From: Alphaproteobacteria bacterium
GTDB taxonomy: Bacteria > Pseudomonadota > Alphaproteobacteria > Paracaedibacterales > VGCI01
Assembly: GCA_019746225.1 (NCBI GenBank)
Contig: JAIESE010000026.1
Span: 44,313 to 108,312, forward strand
Length of the DNA: 64,000 nucleotides
Direction of reading: 5' to 3'
The position numbers were made by a program, and so were the translations under genes. The notes beneath the pieces are model-generated. The model searched no databases, was not told where the DNA came from, and saw only the letters and a list, made by a program, of their open reading frames with translations. This document shows positions 17,678-26,297 of the stretch, in pieces (within the stretch, counting starts at the first letter, position 1; each line of letters opens with the position of its first letter).

Positions 17678-18925
17678 ATGTTCGACAAACCTCTTTTCAC
17701 AAAACTTTCCGAAAAAACCACTGACATCGCCCTTCTTCTCCTGGTCACGTTGATGTATATCGCCACATGTGCAGAAGCGGATATGTACGTCCCTGCTTTT
17801 CCCCAAATGATTCAATATTTTGGTGTGGAGGAAAATCAGATCCAACTGATTTTGAGCCTCAACTTTGCGGGTCTCTGTCTTGCCGGCATTGTCACGGGCC
17901 CCCTATCCGATAGTTATGGGCGTCGGAAAGTCCTGCTTGGCGGATTGTTTCTCTTTCTGGTAAGCAGTGTGGGATGTGTGTATACCAGCGATTTTAATAT
18001 GATGCTCGGGATGCGGCTCATCCAAGGAGTCGCCGCCTCTGTCCCTACGGTGATTGGTGCCGCCACATTTCTTGATAAGTATTCTGCCCAAAAAGCGGGT
18101 CAAATACTCGGTTTAATGAATGGAGTCATTTCCGCTTCCATGGCAGGCGCTCCCATCGTGGGTGCTTGGTTAAGCCAGGTCTATAGCTGGCGCGCCAATT
18201 TCGTTGCCATCCTCGCTCTTGCCACCCTTTCGTTCATCGGAACATGGCTCTTTATTGAGGAAACGCTCCCTGTCGAGAAGCGCAAGCCCTTGAACATGAT
18301 ATCCGTCTTTAAGGATTATGCAAAACTCTCAAAGAGCCTTGAATTTATGGGATATTCTTTAATTGTTTGGTTCCCGTTTTCTGCCATCGTTGTCTATATC
18401 GCCAACATCTCCATCATCTTCGTTAATCATATGGACATGAGTCTCGAGTTGTTCAGCCTCTATCAAGCCTCCACCATGGGGACATTTATTGTGTTTTCGT
18501 TATTGTCGATGAAACTGATTGGGAAAATGGGGCTCGATTATACGAAAAACTTAGGCAGCTTTTTCACCCTCATCGGGGCTGCCGGTCTCTTTTGGACCTG
18601 CCAAGTGGATATGGACAATGCCAATATGATCTGCTTTTTCATGGCCTTCATTGCAGCGGGTGGCGCCATGATGGCGGGCACCTTCGGCATGAAAGTTGTC
18701 TCAATCTTCCCAGATATTTATGGCACCTCCATGGCCATGACGACGGCCATAAGGCAGTTCTTGGCGGGTGGACTCGTCATTCTATCTGAAGTCATGTTTG
18801 ATGGAACAATCGTCCCCGTTGCCACAATCATCTTTGGGTATGCCATCGTTGCAGCTTTATGTTTCCTGATCTTGTGCTCGAAATCCTCAAACGCTTGGAT
18901 CGCACAAGCTCCTCCGGCTTCATAA
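17678..18925 (+). CDS. Bcr/CflA-like MFS drug exporter
   Basis: A 415-residue, 12-helix major facilitator protein. The EADMYVPAFPQMIQYF segment in helix 1, the motif A GPLSDSYGRRKVLL after helix 2, and the motif C-like GAPIVGAWLSQVYSWR after helix 4 to 5 match the 12-TM DHA1 drug:H+ antiporters of the Bcr/CflA group (bicyclomycin, chloramphenicol and similar exporters). It acts in the inner membrane; the substrate is not predictable and could be an endogenous amino acid or siderophore. It is flanked on both sides by palindromic repeats and has no neighbouring regulator. Confidence 0.85.
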   Translation: MFDKPLFTKLSEKTTDIALLLLVTLMYIATCAEADMYVPAFPQMIQYFGVEENQIQLILSLNFAGLCLAGIVTGPLSDSYGRRKVLLGGLFLFLVSSVGCVYTSDFNMMLGMRLIQGVAASVPTVIGAATFLDKYSAQKAGQILGLMNGVISASMAGAPIVGAWLSQVYSWRANFVAILALATLSFIGTWLFIEETLPVEKRKPLNMISVFKDYAKLSKSLEFMGYSLIVWFPFSAIVVYIANISIIFVNHMDMSLELFSLYQASTMGTFIVFSLLSMKLIGKMGLDYTKNLGSFFTLIGAAGLFWTCQVDMDNANMICFFMAFIAAGGAMMAGTFGMKVVSIFPDIYGTSMAMTTAIRQFLAGGLVILSEVMFDGTIVPVATIIFGYAIVAALCFLILCSKSSNAWIAQAPPAS

Positions 18926-18967
18926 ACCGCTCCCTCCTAACACTCAATTCCCCTCGAGTCCTTATGG

Positions 18968-19070
18968 TGTCATCCCCGCGAAGGCGGCGATCCAGTCACT
19001 CTAAGATTTCTAAGATACTATAACGTTAAATATTGGTAAAAACTGGATTCCCGCCTTCGCGGGGATGACA
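18968..19070. repeat. dispersed inverted repeat (TGTCATCCCCGCGAAGGCGG type)
   Basis: The left arm 18968-18996 (TGTCATCCCCGCGAAGGCGG then CGATCCAGT) is mirrored by the right arm 19042-19070 (ACTGGATTC then CCGCCTTCGCGGGGATGACA), about 45 AT-rich bases apart. It is a different sequence family from the GTCATTGCGAG repeats. The rest of the 328-bp gap shows no gene; the AT-rich part near 19180-19250 probably holds the promoter of the Sel1/YoeB gene. Confidence 0.8.
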
Positions 19071-19253
19071 CGGCGAGGGTATTGGGATGACACAGGCAAG
19101 AGCAAAGGATCTCAAGCCTGGCAAACCGACCGAGCCTTTGAAGGAAAAAGTATTCAAAAGTCAATAAAGGCCTTGTATTGGACCCCTTAATTCCGATATA
19201 TAATATACAATCCTATTATTGAAAATTTCATTTACCACAACTTTAGAGATTAC

Positions 19254-21767
19254 ATGATGAGAAAAATTGGGACCCTATTCAGCATTTTTTTTATGGGTAT
19301 AAGCGTCGCGGGACTTTGTGTGGATGGGCTGCCGAGGGCAAATGAAGGCGATGGAAAAAAACAGACCGCCTCTTCACCGAAAGACTATTTAACATTCTCA
19401 GCGCAACAAGTATGCACCGTTGCGGCGGTTTTTCCTCCTCAAACGGACGAACATGAGAAGAAAATAGTAGAGGATTTTAAAGGCGCTCAGGCCTGTTTGA
19501 GAGAAGCATCAGATGATCGTCAGAAATTAAGCGCCTATCAATTATTGCGCGACCTTGCCGTATCTGGACATATCCCGAGTGTGTTGGTGTTAGGCGATAT
19601 TTGTAGCCGAAGGAAAGAGGACATAGATGCCTTAAAATGGTATGTTCATGCTTTCCATCTTCAGTGGTTTAGGACAGGAGAGTGGGAGGAAACAGCCCAA
19701 GATAAATTGACGAAGGTATGGTTGAGTAAATTTAAAAAGAAAGCATCTGTTCAAATAAGCAATTTTAAAGCTGTATTTCAAAAAAAACCACTTAGCCAGT
19801 TGAAAATGGACAGCTTAAGCCAGTTTTTTTCAATAATCTACAGTTCTTATGTCCAAAATGGTATTGTTATTGAACCCTTTTGCCAACCAGAGGAAACTCT
19901 CCATAAACAAAAGTGGATTTTAGATGTGCGTGATAAACATCGTCGAAATCTGGTTTGTGTTCAGTTAGGCAGCGATCTCATGGAAAAGGCAGATTACCCA
20001 GGGGCCATTAAAGCATTTATGCAAGCCAGTAGCCCGGTCGCTTTTTGTTGTCTTGGTATCTTGTATAACAAGAATTTGGGCGAGCACGAAAAAGCAGCTT
20101 ATTATTTTGAAAAGTCAGGCATTCCTGCTGCGGTCCACGGGTTAGCGAGGCTCTATTTCGATGGACATATAGGTGCAACAGAGGGCGTCCCTGATTATAA
20201 GCGGGTAGCTGAATTATGTGAAAGCTCAATATCACGACACGCAGAATTTACATATCCCTCTACATACGATATTCTCGCCTTCCTCTACCTAAAGGGATTT
20301 TATGGCGCTGTTAAGCGCAAACCGAACTTCAAACGTGCCATCGAACTTTATTCTCACTCACGAACTGCTGAATCATTTGATAATCTTGGTTTACTTTATT
20401 CCCAGGGGCGTCATGACGTTAAACAGGGAAAGCCTGATTATGTCAGCGCGGCTAAGTATTTTGAAATAGCAGGGGTGAGGGGTGCTAATAATCTCGGTTG
20501 TCTTTATTACCGAGGACGAATAGGCCGTCTTGAAAATAGGCAGCCAGATTTTGTAAAGGCAGCTCAGTGCTTTGAACTATCAAATTGTTCAAAATCTTTT
20601 CTGAGTCTTGGAAATCTTTATTATTATGGCTTGTATGGTGCCATCCACGGAACCCCCGCCTACGATAAGGCCCTTGAATACTATAGGAAATCTGATGTCC
20701 CAGAGGCTCGGCTTTATGCGGGTATTATCCACCTGAACGACACTCATCTTTGTCAGGCATTGTATAATCAGCCCCATAATTTCGAGATAGCTTGGAAAGA
20801 GTTTGATTCTTGCACTCTTTTGATTGCAAAAGCCTATCAGCTTTATATGATGAAGGAGCATCAGGAGTCGTTAAGAGAATTTTTATCTCAAGATGTGCTT
20901 GATACAACTCAGAAAACGATCGTTGCATTGATTGAGGCAGAGATAAAGAAGTTCAAAGCAAAGTCAAGAGAGCAAGAATTCTATCGTGGTATGCTCGCCT
21001 ATGGGAATGAAAATTATGATGATGCCTATATGTATCTCTCAAATGCAACGTTCCGTGATGTTTGGGGAGCTCATTTCTTCATGCAAATAGCGATGTACCA
21101 TAAAAAGCGCATCGAACTTGAACTCGCACCCCTTGCAGGCTCTGATGTTGAGGAAGAAGAGGATGATGATTCACTCGAATTCCTTGAAAGTGTAATCGAG
21201 GCCTCTCTTAATAAGAGTTCACCCCCTTCAGCTGCTGTTGAAAAAATGAAGCTTGTGGAAGTAGTTCCAGTTTCACCTGTTAATATTAAGTCATCACTTG
21301 GCGATAAGCATAATGTGGAAAGGGCGCCCCTGGAACTCCTCCCAGAGCGCCTTCTGCAATACAAGCCCGAAATCAAGAAAAGAACACCTCTGGAAAAACT
21401 CCGGGCACAACTTCTCCGGATCAATAAAATGAGCCTTCGATCTTTTGAGACAGATATTGATCCTGATCGCGCAGAAACAGAAGAAGAACCCGCTCGCTTA
21501 GAAATCAAGTTTCTTTCCCCTGCAGTCGAAAAAGCTTTTGAAAGATTAAAAGAAAGCAAAAAAATGAGAGAGCTTCTGGACGACATTCAAATGAGGCCCT
21601 ATGCTCTTGAAGGAGCCGGACAGCCGGAGATTTTAAAGGGTAAATTTTTGAAAAAATATAGAGGCTGTTATTCCCGACGGATTAATGATGAAGATCGCCT
21701 GGTCTACAGAGTCACAGGACGCGCTGAGATCTTCATTTTTTCTTGTGAAGGCCACTATGATGATTAA
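19254..21767 (+). CDS. exported Sel1/TPR-repeat protein with C-terminal YoeB-like RNase toxin domain
   Basis: An 837-residue protein with a signal peptide (about residues 1-24). The middle (about 240-600) contains Sel1/TPR-like repeats with recurring LGxLYxxG and KAAxYFE patterns. A charged linker follows (about 630-745). The last 85 or so residues match the YoeB/Txe mRNA interferase: the stretch RPYALEGAGQPEILKG and then SRRINDEDRLVYRV ending in GHY. Residues aligning with the E. coli YoeB catalytic set are present: Glu792 (Glu46), Arg815 (Arg65) and His834 (His83), with Tyr835 next to it as in YoeB. YoeB cleaves mRNA at the ribosomal A site. YoeB is normally a free 84-residue toxin with YefM as antitoxin; here it ends a large exported protein and no YefM-like gene is adjacent. 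Domain call is strong; role as a delivered toxin is inference. Confidence 0.85.
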   Translation: MMRKIGTLFSIFFMGISVAGLCVDGLPRANEGDGKKQTASSPKDYLTFSAQQVCTVAAVFPPQTDEHEKKIVEDFKGAQACLREASDDRQKLSAYQLLRDLAVSGHIPSVLVLGDICSRRKEDIDALKWYVHAFHLQWFRTGEWEETAQDKLTKVWLSKFKKKASVQISNFKAVFQKKPLSQLKMDSLSQFFSIIYSSYVQNGIVIEPFCQPEETLHKQKWILDVRDKHRRNLVCVQLGSDLMEKADYPGAIKAFMQASSPVAFCCLGILYNKNLGEHEKAAYYFEKSGIPAAVHGLARLYFDGHIGATEGVPDYKRVAELCESSISRHAEFTYPSTYDILAFLYLKGFYGAVKRKPNFKRAIELYSHSRTAESFDNLGLLYSQGRHDVKQGKPDYVSAAKYFEIAGVRGANNLGCLYYRGRIGRLENRQPDFVKAAQCFELSNCSKSFLSLGNLYYYGLYGAIHGTPAYDKALEYYRKSDVPEARLYAGIIHLNDTHLCQALYNQPHNFEIAWKEFDSCTLLIAKAYQLYMMKEHQESLREFLSQDVLDTTQKTIVALIEAEIKKFKAKSREQEFYRGMLAYGNENYDDAYMYLSNATFRDVWGAHFFMQIAMYHKKRIELELAPLAGSDVEEEEDDDSLEFLESVIEASLNKSSPPSAAVEKMKLVEVVPVSPVNIKSSLGDKHNVERAPLELLPERLLQYKPEIKKRTPLEKLRAQLLRINKMSLRSFETDIDPDRAETEEEPARLEIKFLSPAVEKAFERLKESKKMRELLDDIQMRPYALEGAGQPEILKGKFLKKYRGCYSRRINDEDRLVYRVTGRAEIFIFSCEGHYDD

Positions 21768-21836
21768 TGGCCCCCTGTGGGAGAGGTAAAATACAACAAT
21801 GACTTCATTTATTTAAGTTATTACCAATTTTTTAAA

Positions 21837-21865
21837 CCCCTCGGCTGACACAACCGGGGATTTTT
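21837..21865 (+). terminator. probable rho-independent terminator
   Basis: CCCC (21837-21840) pairs with GGGG (21856-21859), with further GG/CC pairing across a two-base bulge, followed by ATTTTT. It would end the Sel1/YoeB transcript before the SRPBCC-MarR promoter. Confidence 0.5.
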
Positions 21866-21900
21866 GATCATGATGACATTCTTAAAAAATATTTTTTCTA

Positions 21901-21956
21901 TTGACACCTCACAAATTAATTAGTAAAAATGTTTACAATATATGTCTTTACTAATT
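21901..21956 (+). promoter_or_regulatory. promoter and candidate operator of the SRPBCC-MarR pair
   Basis: A consensus -35 TTGACA (21901-21906) is followed 17 bp later by TAAAAA as -10. Perfect 10-bp inverted arms AATTAGTAAA (21918-21927) and TTTACTAATT (21947-21956) bracket the -10 region and reach the Shine-Dalgarno. An inner GTAAA-AATG-TTTAC palindrome (21923-21936) overlaps the -10 box. The arrangement suits a repressor that blocks RNA polymerase; the downstream MarR protein is the obvious candidate. Confidence 0.55.
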
Positions 21957-21966
21957 GGAGGCGCTC

Positions 21967-22392
21967 ATGTTTCAACACACTTACAGCAAAACTTTTAAGA
22001 AGATTACCCCTGAAATGGTCTGGAAAGTCTGGTCAGACATCAACACCTGGACCACCTGGAATCCGGGCACAGACCTTTGCAAGATGGACCAGCCCTTTGA
22101 GGTTGGCAATTATTTTACGCTCAAACCCTCAGGCGCACCCCCTGTTAAAATACAGTTGGTGGAGGTAGAGGAAAATTATCTCTTCACCGATTGCACACGC
22201 TTTCCTGGCGCCAAGATGTATGGTAAACATGAAGTAATTGAAACGCCTGAAGGTGTTCAACTCACCACAACATTAACCATTACGGGCCCTCTCGGATATT
22301 TGTGGCGTAAGATCGTTGGCGAGAAAATTGTCGCCAAGACGCCAGAACAAACGGAGGCGTTGGTTGCCAGAGCCAGAAAGCTTGGAAAATGA
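21967..22392 (+). CDS. SRPBCC (START-like) family protein
   Basis: A 141-residue protein of the SRPBCC/polyketide cyclase-like fold, recognisable from the N-terminal pattern with WKVWSDINTWTTWNPG, a central beta-rich region and a long C-terminal helix. These proteins bind hydrophobic ligands in a helix-grip cavity. I start at ATG 21967 because GGAGG lies just upstream; the in-frame TTG at 21955 overlaps that Shine-Dalgarno. Only 11 bp separate it from the MarR gene, so the two form an operon and the ligand or stress may be shared. The ligand is unknown. Confidence 0.85.
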   Translation: MFQHTYSKTFKKITPEMVWKVWSDINTWTTWNPGTDLCKMDQPFEVGNYFTLKPSGAPPVKIQLVEVEENYLFTDCTRFPGAKMYGKHEVIETPEGVQLTTTLTITGPLGYLWRKIVGEKIVAKTPEQTEALVARARKLGK

Positions 22393-22403
22393 ATACCTAA
22401 GGA

Positions 22404-22859
22404 ATGATGAAGCAAGACTCCCCTTTTGGATTTGAGCATGCTGAAGACAGCCCCGGTTTTTTGCTGTGGCAAACGACAGTGACTTGGCAACGGTGCATCA
22501 AACACGCTCTAGAACCTTATAACATTTCTCATACCCACCATGTGATTATGGCGATTCTCCTCTGGTTTGAAGAACACGATTATGAGTCAACCCAAGTCCT
22601 TATATCCAAATGGTCAAAACTCGACAAAATGACCGTCTCAAGTTCATTAAAAAAGCTGAGCACTTTAGGATTGATAAAAAGAGTTGAACACGAAACCGAT
22701 ACGCGCGCCAAGACTGTATCCCTCACGTCAAAGGGAAAGAAACTCATCCAAAAACTTGTCCCTCTTGTAGAAGCCGTCGATGCCCAGTTTTTTAAGGTGC
22801 TTGAGGATAAGGATGAGAAAGCCCTCACCCGAATTTTGAACAAACTGACCCATGAATAG
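22404..22859 (+). CDS. MarR family transcriptional regulator
   Basis: A 151-residue winged-helix regulator: dimerisation helices at both ends, recognition helix region around DKMTVSSSLKKLSTLGLI and a wing with the MarR-typical D-x-R pattern (ETDTRAKTVSLTSKG). MarR dimers usually repress their own operon and release DNA on binding phenolic or oxidant ligands. AAGGA precedes tandem ATGs at 22404 and 22407. It is the second gene after the SRPBCC protein; the palindrome at 21918-21956 is a plausible operator. Confidence 0.9.
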   Translation: MMKQDSPFGFEHAEDSPGFLLWQTTVTWQRCIKHALEPYNISHTHHVIMAILLWFEEHDYESTQVLISKWSKLDKMTVSSSLKKLSTLGLIKRVEHETDTRAKTVSLTSKGKKLIQKLVPLVEAVDAQFFKVLEDKDEKALTRILNKLTHE

Positions 22860-22929
22860 ACCCGAAAAAACAAATATCCTTTGGTTGAGGTTTCTGATAT
22901 AAATCGGGGAACCAATTTTGGAGGAAAAA

Positions 22930-23559
22930 ATGAAGAAGACTTTATTTAAATTGATTCTCGTCCTTTCGTGGTTTTTCTATTGCCCCCATGGCCAAGCTAT
23001 GCAAGAGGCTGTTCCAGATCAGCAAGAGTCAGCTCCCATTACAACGCGCCTCCTATCACCTAAAGAAGATCAAGAAACAGTTAAACTTGTCGTCGATAAA
23101 ATGGTAGATTCCTTTCTCGAGGCCTATAGAGATATACCAATAGAAGACCTTAGGATTAGCTTACAATACCCCAACAAAAGAACATGGTTAGAAGATACCT
23201 TTATTGGAGAGTTGAAAAGCTTTTTACTGCAAAAGACCCCTATACACTGGATGATTGCAACAAGAGAGGGTCAGATCGTCGGGGCTGTAATTTTCGAACC
23301 CTATACACAACAAAGAATCCACTGCCGACAGATGGCCCAATTCACGCAAGAGGGGCGCCAGAAAATTGGGACCCATCTCGCAGCGGATTTGCGGAAATTT
23401 GTGGCGAAGCAGTACCCGCAATCAACATCGGCCATTGCCAACGTTCGACTCTTAAATAAGGTGGGCATTGCTTTCATCCAGAGCCTTGGTTTTAAAAGGG
23501 CGGAGGATCCTTTCGATGGATATCCGAAAGTGTCCTATGATGGTTGGATACTGGACTGA
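22930..23559 (+). CDS. exported GNAT-like acetyltransferase domain protein
   Basis: A 209-residue protein with a signal peptide (cleavage near GQA-M) followed by what looks like a GNAT N-acetyltransferase fold: beta4-like GQIVGAVIFE, an acyl-CoA pyrophosphate-loop-like RQKIGTHLA, and the terminal NKVGIAFIQSLGFKR characteristic of GNAT alpha4-beta7. The pyrophosphate loop is a loose match to Q/R-x-x-G-x-G/A. Acetyl-CoA is not available in the periplasm, so an exported GNAT would make sense only if delivered into another cell. Start at ATG 22930 is fixed by GGAGG; the TTG at 22918 is inside the Shine-Dalgarno region. Confidence 0.6.
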   Translation: MKKTLFKLILVLSWFFYCPHGQAMQEAVPDQQESAPITTRLLSPKEDQETVKLVVDKMVDSFLEAYRDIPIEDLRISLQYPNKRTWLEDTFIGELKSFLLQKTPIHWMIATREGQIVGAVIFEPYTQQRIHCRQMAQFTQEGRQKIGTHLAADLRKFVAKQYPQSTSAIANVRLLNKVGIAFIQSLGFKRAEDPFDGYPKVSYDGWILD

Positions 23560-23583
23560 CCTTAAAAAATAACTTCCTGGACC

Positions 23584-25131
23584 CTAACGCTTTTGCCTTG
23601 GGGAAAAGGGATCATCTGTAACGGAAATAAGCTCTGGATTCTCTTCAATCGTAATTTTGCGACGATCCTGACCAAAGGCGTGGATCTTTTTCATCACCGT
23701 ATGATCAATGTACGTTACCCCCTTCAGACTCACCACAATATTTTTGCTTTCAAGCTTTTCAATGATGTTCTTTAGTTTTAAATATCCAACAAAAGTCAAA
23801 GCTCCATCAATATGGACCACTGTTCGATCTTTTTTTTCATCAAAGGTAATCATCGGTGAAAAGAGGCTCCGAAAGGGATGACCGCGCAGGCGGTGGATTA
23901 GAAGTTCCAAGAGAACTCCAACTGTCACACCAATGAGGAGATCTGTTGTAATGGTCAAAACAAAGGTTGTAACAAAGACGAAAAGCTGATCATGACCCAC
24001 TTGATAAGCGTTCACAAATCCCTGAGGTGACGCCAACCTCAAACCCACAAAAATGAGAAGCGCTGCCAGGGCTGATAGGGGAATCAAATTGATAATTTTT
24101 GGAAAGAAAATCACCGCGAGAAGCATAAACAAGCCATGGAAGAAATTTGCTTTCACGGATGTTGCCCCATAGTCAATGTTGGCTTTGCTGCGCACAATCT
24201 CCGATATCATGGGCAAACCCCCAATCAATGCGCTGGCCAAATTTGCGATTCCCACCGACCGTAGATCCTTGTTCAGATCCGACGGCTCTCGGTCCTTCAC
24301 CAGGGAATCAACACCACAAACCGTCAGCAATGACTCGATAGATCCAACAAGGGCAAACATCAGAATATATTTCAAACTAATCGGGCTAAAGACTTTTGAA
24401 AAATCCGGAAATTGAATAGCATCAAAGAAATTCAAGGGCAAATTGATGTGAAACTTCGTCCCCATCTCATAGCTGTTCCCCAAAAATGTGTAAGTGTGAT
24501 CATCACTTAAATTAAAGTAAACAGACAAGGAAATGACACAGAGTAGAATAATGATGGAAGCAGGAATAAACGAAAGTGCCTTAATCTTCGGCCAAAGAGT
24601 GACAATCGCAAACGCAAGGGCGCCTATCCCAAAAACAATGGGATTGAGATTGATCATTTGCCCCGGTAATTGGAGAAGAAGATGAACAGGTTCGGACACG
24701 TTAGGACTTATCCCCGCCAAAACATAGGACTGCTTTGAGATGATAATAACGCCAATGGCCGCTAACATCCCGTGAATGACCGCAGGCGGCATAATTTCCG
24801 CAACAACGGCTTTCCTCGTTAAAGCAATAATAATTTGAATAATGGCAGCAACAACGCCAACCGCAAGGGTCAATTTATAGCCAACAACCATATCCCCTTG
24901 ACCAAGTTCTTGAACGGCGCCCAGCACAATCACAATTAATCCCGCAGCAGGGCCTTTAATCGTCAAGCTTGCACTGCCTGTAAGGGAGGCAAGAAGTCCG
25001 CCGATAATGGCGGTGAAAATGCCTGCAATCGGGGGGAAATTGCTGGCCAGTGCAATGCCCAAACATAAGGGTAGCGCAAGAAGAAATACACTAAACCCTG
25101 CAATAATATCTGCTTTCAGCCCTTTCAACAT
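23584..25131 (-). CDS. SulP/SLC26 family anion transporter with STAS domain
   Basis: A 515-residue inner-membrane transporter: about 12-14 helices with the N-terminal SulP pattern (DIIAGFSVFLLALPLCLGIALAS and then a GS-SLTIKGPAAG segment), followed by a C-terminal STAS domain (about 440-510). SulP proteins move sulfate, bicarbonate, chloride or dicarboxylates; this sequence resembles the bicarbonate-type bacterial members but I cannot assign the ion. In the STAS domain the position that in anti-sigma antagonists is the phosphorylated serine reads YIDHTVMKK. AAGGAAAG precedes the ATG. Monocistronic. Confidence 0.88.
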   Translation of the reverse strand: MLKGLKADIIAGFSVFLLALPLCLGIALASNFPPIAGIFTAIIGGLLASLTGSASLTIKGPAAGLIVIVLGAVQELGQGDMVVGYKLTLAVGVVAAIIQIIIALTRKAVVAEIMPPAVIHGMLAAIGVIIISKQSYVLAGISPNVSEPVHLLLQLPGQMINLNPIVFGIGALAFAIVTLWPKIKALSFIPASIIILLCVISLSVYFNLSDDHTYTFLGNSYEMGTKFHINLPLNFFDAIQFPDFSKVFSPISLKYILMFALVGSIESLLTVCGVDSLVKDREPSDLNKDLRSVGIANLASALIGGLPMISEIVRSKANIDYGATSVKANFFHGLFMLLAVIFFPKIINLIPLSALAALLIFVGLRLASPQGFVNAYQVGHDQLFVFVTTFVLTITTDLLIGVTVGVLLELLIHRLRGHPFRSLFSPMITFDEKKDRTVVHIDGALTFVGYLKLKNIIEKLESKNIVVSLKGVTYIDHTVMKKIHAFGQDRRKITIEENPELISVTDDPFSPRQKR

Positions 25132-25324
25132 ATGACTTTCCTTTTCTTCAGTTCCATTCTTTGCCCCAAGAGTAGCGAAAATTCAAATTGATGGGTATCG
25201 CAAAATTACACTCCTCACAAAATATTAGCACATCCATCTCTTTAAAGTTGACTTGCCTTTAAAGTTGAGTTTATTTAAGAAAGAGCCTAAATTTAGCTAA
25301 AATAAAATGAGAGGAATGCCTTTC

Positions 25325-26068
25325 ATGACACACTTTTTTCAAAGCCATTTTTCTTTTAGACAACTTTGTATTTTGGCTTGCTCCTTCTTTTTTCTCTCAT
25401 CACTCGGATCCTTTGGTTCAGAAAAAGAAATGTGCAACGATGATGAAGTGGGCCCTTCGAAAAAAGCACTTAATACTAAGGAATTGGATGAAGAGATGCC
25501 CGTCAGCAAAGAGGTACCTTCTACAAGAGTTCGTGGTTTTTCTTTCCCTGGTGATTCCCAACTTAGAAAATCACCCAATCGCAAAACCTCTCTTCCAACA
25601 CCCTCTGTTAGAAAAGTCATTCTGATTATCGAAGACGACCTTGTCATCCAAAGAGTATTTCAAAGTCTTTTTTTACGCATTCGACAGGACTCCAGTGAGT
25701 ATGAACTTATGTTTACGGATACCGGTGAGTATGGACTCTTTCTCTATGCAGTGCACACGCCAGTTCTCACTTTTATTGATGGCGAGCTCCTTGGCTTAAT
25801 ATCTGGAGATGAAGTTGTCACGGAAATCTATAAATTAGAAAAGATAATTGCTAATATGAGAAAAGGGAAACCCGGTGTAGATCTTGACCCGCTCCTTATT
25901 ACCCCAATTAACCCTTCCGTTCTCGTTGCTTTCTCAAATAAAGAGGAACTCAATGATCGTATGATGGAATTGGGAGCCCATTATAAAATAACGAAACCAT
26001 TAAAATATAACGTACTTCAAGATACACTGACAAAAGTTCTGCCCCCCATTGAATCACCTACAGAGTAG
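25325..26068 (+). CDS. exported response-regulator receiver (REC) domain protein
   Basis: From ATG 25325 the product is 247 residues: a signal peptide, a 60-residue polar linker and a receiver domain. Receiver landmarks are the acidic pocket IIEDD, the phospho-acceptor aspartate in FIDGE, a serine in VAFSN at the switch position and the invariant lysine-proline in ITKPL. There is no output domain. Receiver domains are phosphorylated by cytosolic histidine kinases, so a leader is contradictory unless the protein leaves the cell or the hydrophobic segment is an anchor. AGAGGA nine bases before 25325 chooses this start over ATGs at 25307 and 25316. The last codons overlap the convergent RHH gene by 11 bp. 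Confidence 0.75.
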   Translation: MTHFFQSHFSFRQLCILACSFFFLSSLGSFGSEKEMCNDDEVGPSKKALNTKELDEEMPVSKEVPSTRVRGFSFPGDSQLRKSPNRKTSLPTPSVRKVILIIEDDLVIQRVFQSLFLRIRQDSSEYELMFTDTGEYGLFLYAVHTPVLTFIDGELLGLISGDEVVTEIYKLEKIIANMRKGKPGVDLDPLLITPINPSVLVAFSNKEELNDRMMELGAHYKITKPLKYNVLQDTLTKVLPPIESPTE

Positions 26069-26297
26069 GTGACTCTTGCTTGAGGCGGCCTAAAATGTAC
26101 ACTCGAATCGCACTGGAAAGGTTCCGATGGTCGGAAGGCCCAAGGCTCTGGTCAATTTGACGGATAAGGGCAGCGATGGACAACTGATCTCTGACCGCAA
26201 TTTCTCGCAACGCTTCCCAAAATTCTGGCTCCAGAGAAACGCTTGTTGCGTGCCCTGCGATGACAACGGATCGTTTGATAATGTGAGCTTGGGACAA
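26058..26297 (-). CDS. ribbon-helix-helix domain protein
   Basis: A 79-residue protein of the small ribbon-helix-helix family common in alphaproteobacteria, recognised by KRSVVIAGHATSVSLEPEFWEALREIA, where the beta strand is followed by the two helices. RHH proteins bind DNA as dimers through the strand. The only start is a TTG at 26297 with a distant AGGA. Its 3' end overlaps the exported receiver gene tail to tail by 11 bp. Target unknown. Confidence 0.8.
   Translation of the reverse strand: MSQAHIIKRSVVIAGHATSVSLEPEFWEALREIAVRDQLSIAALIRQIDQSLGPSDHRNLSSAIRVYILGRLKQESPTL

Noticed and set aside
21767-22392. YefM antitoxin next to the YoeB-like domain
   Set aside because: The downstream genes are SRPBCC and MarR; neither has a YefM fold and they have a separate promoter and operator.
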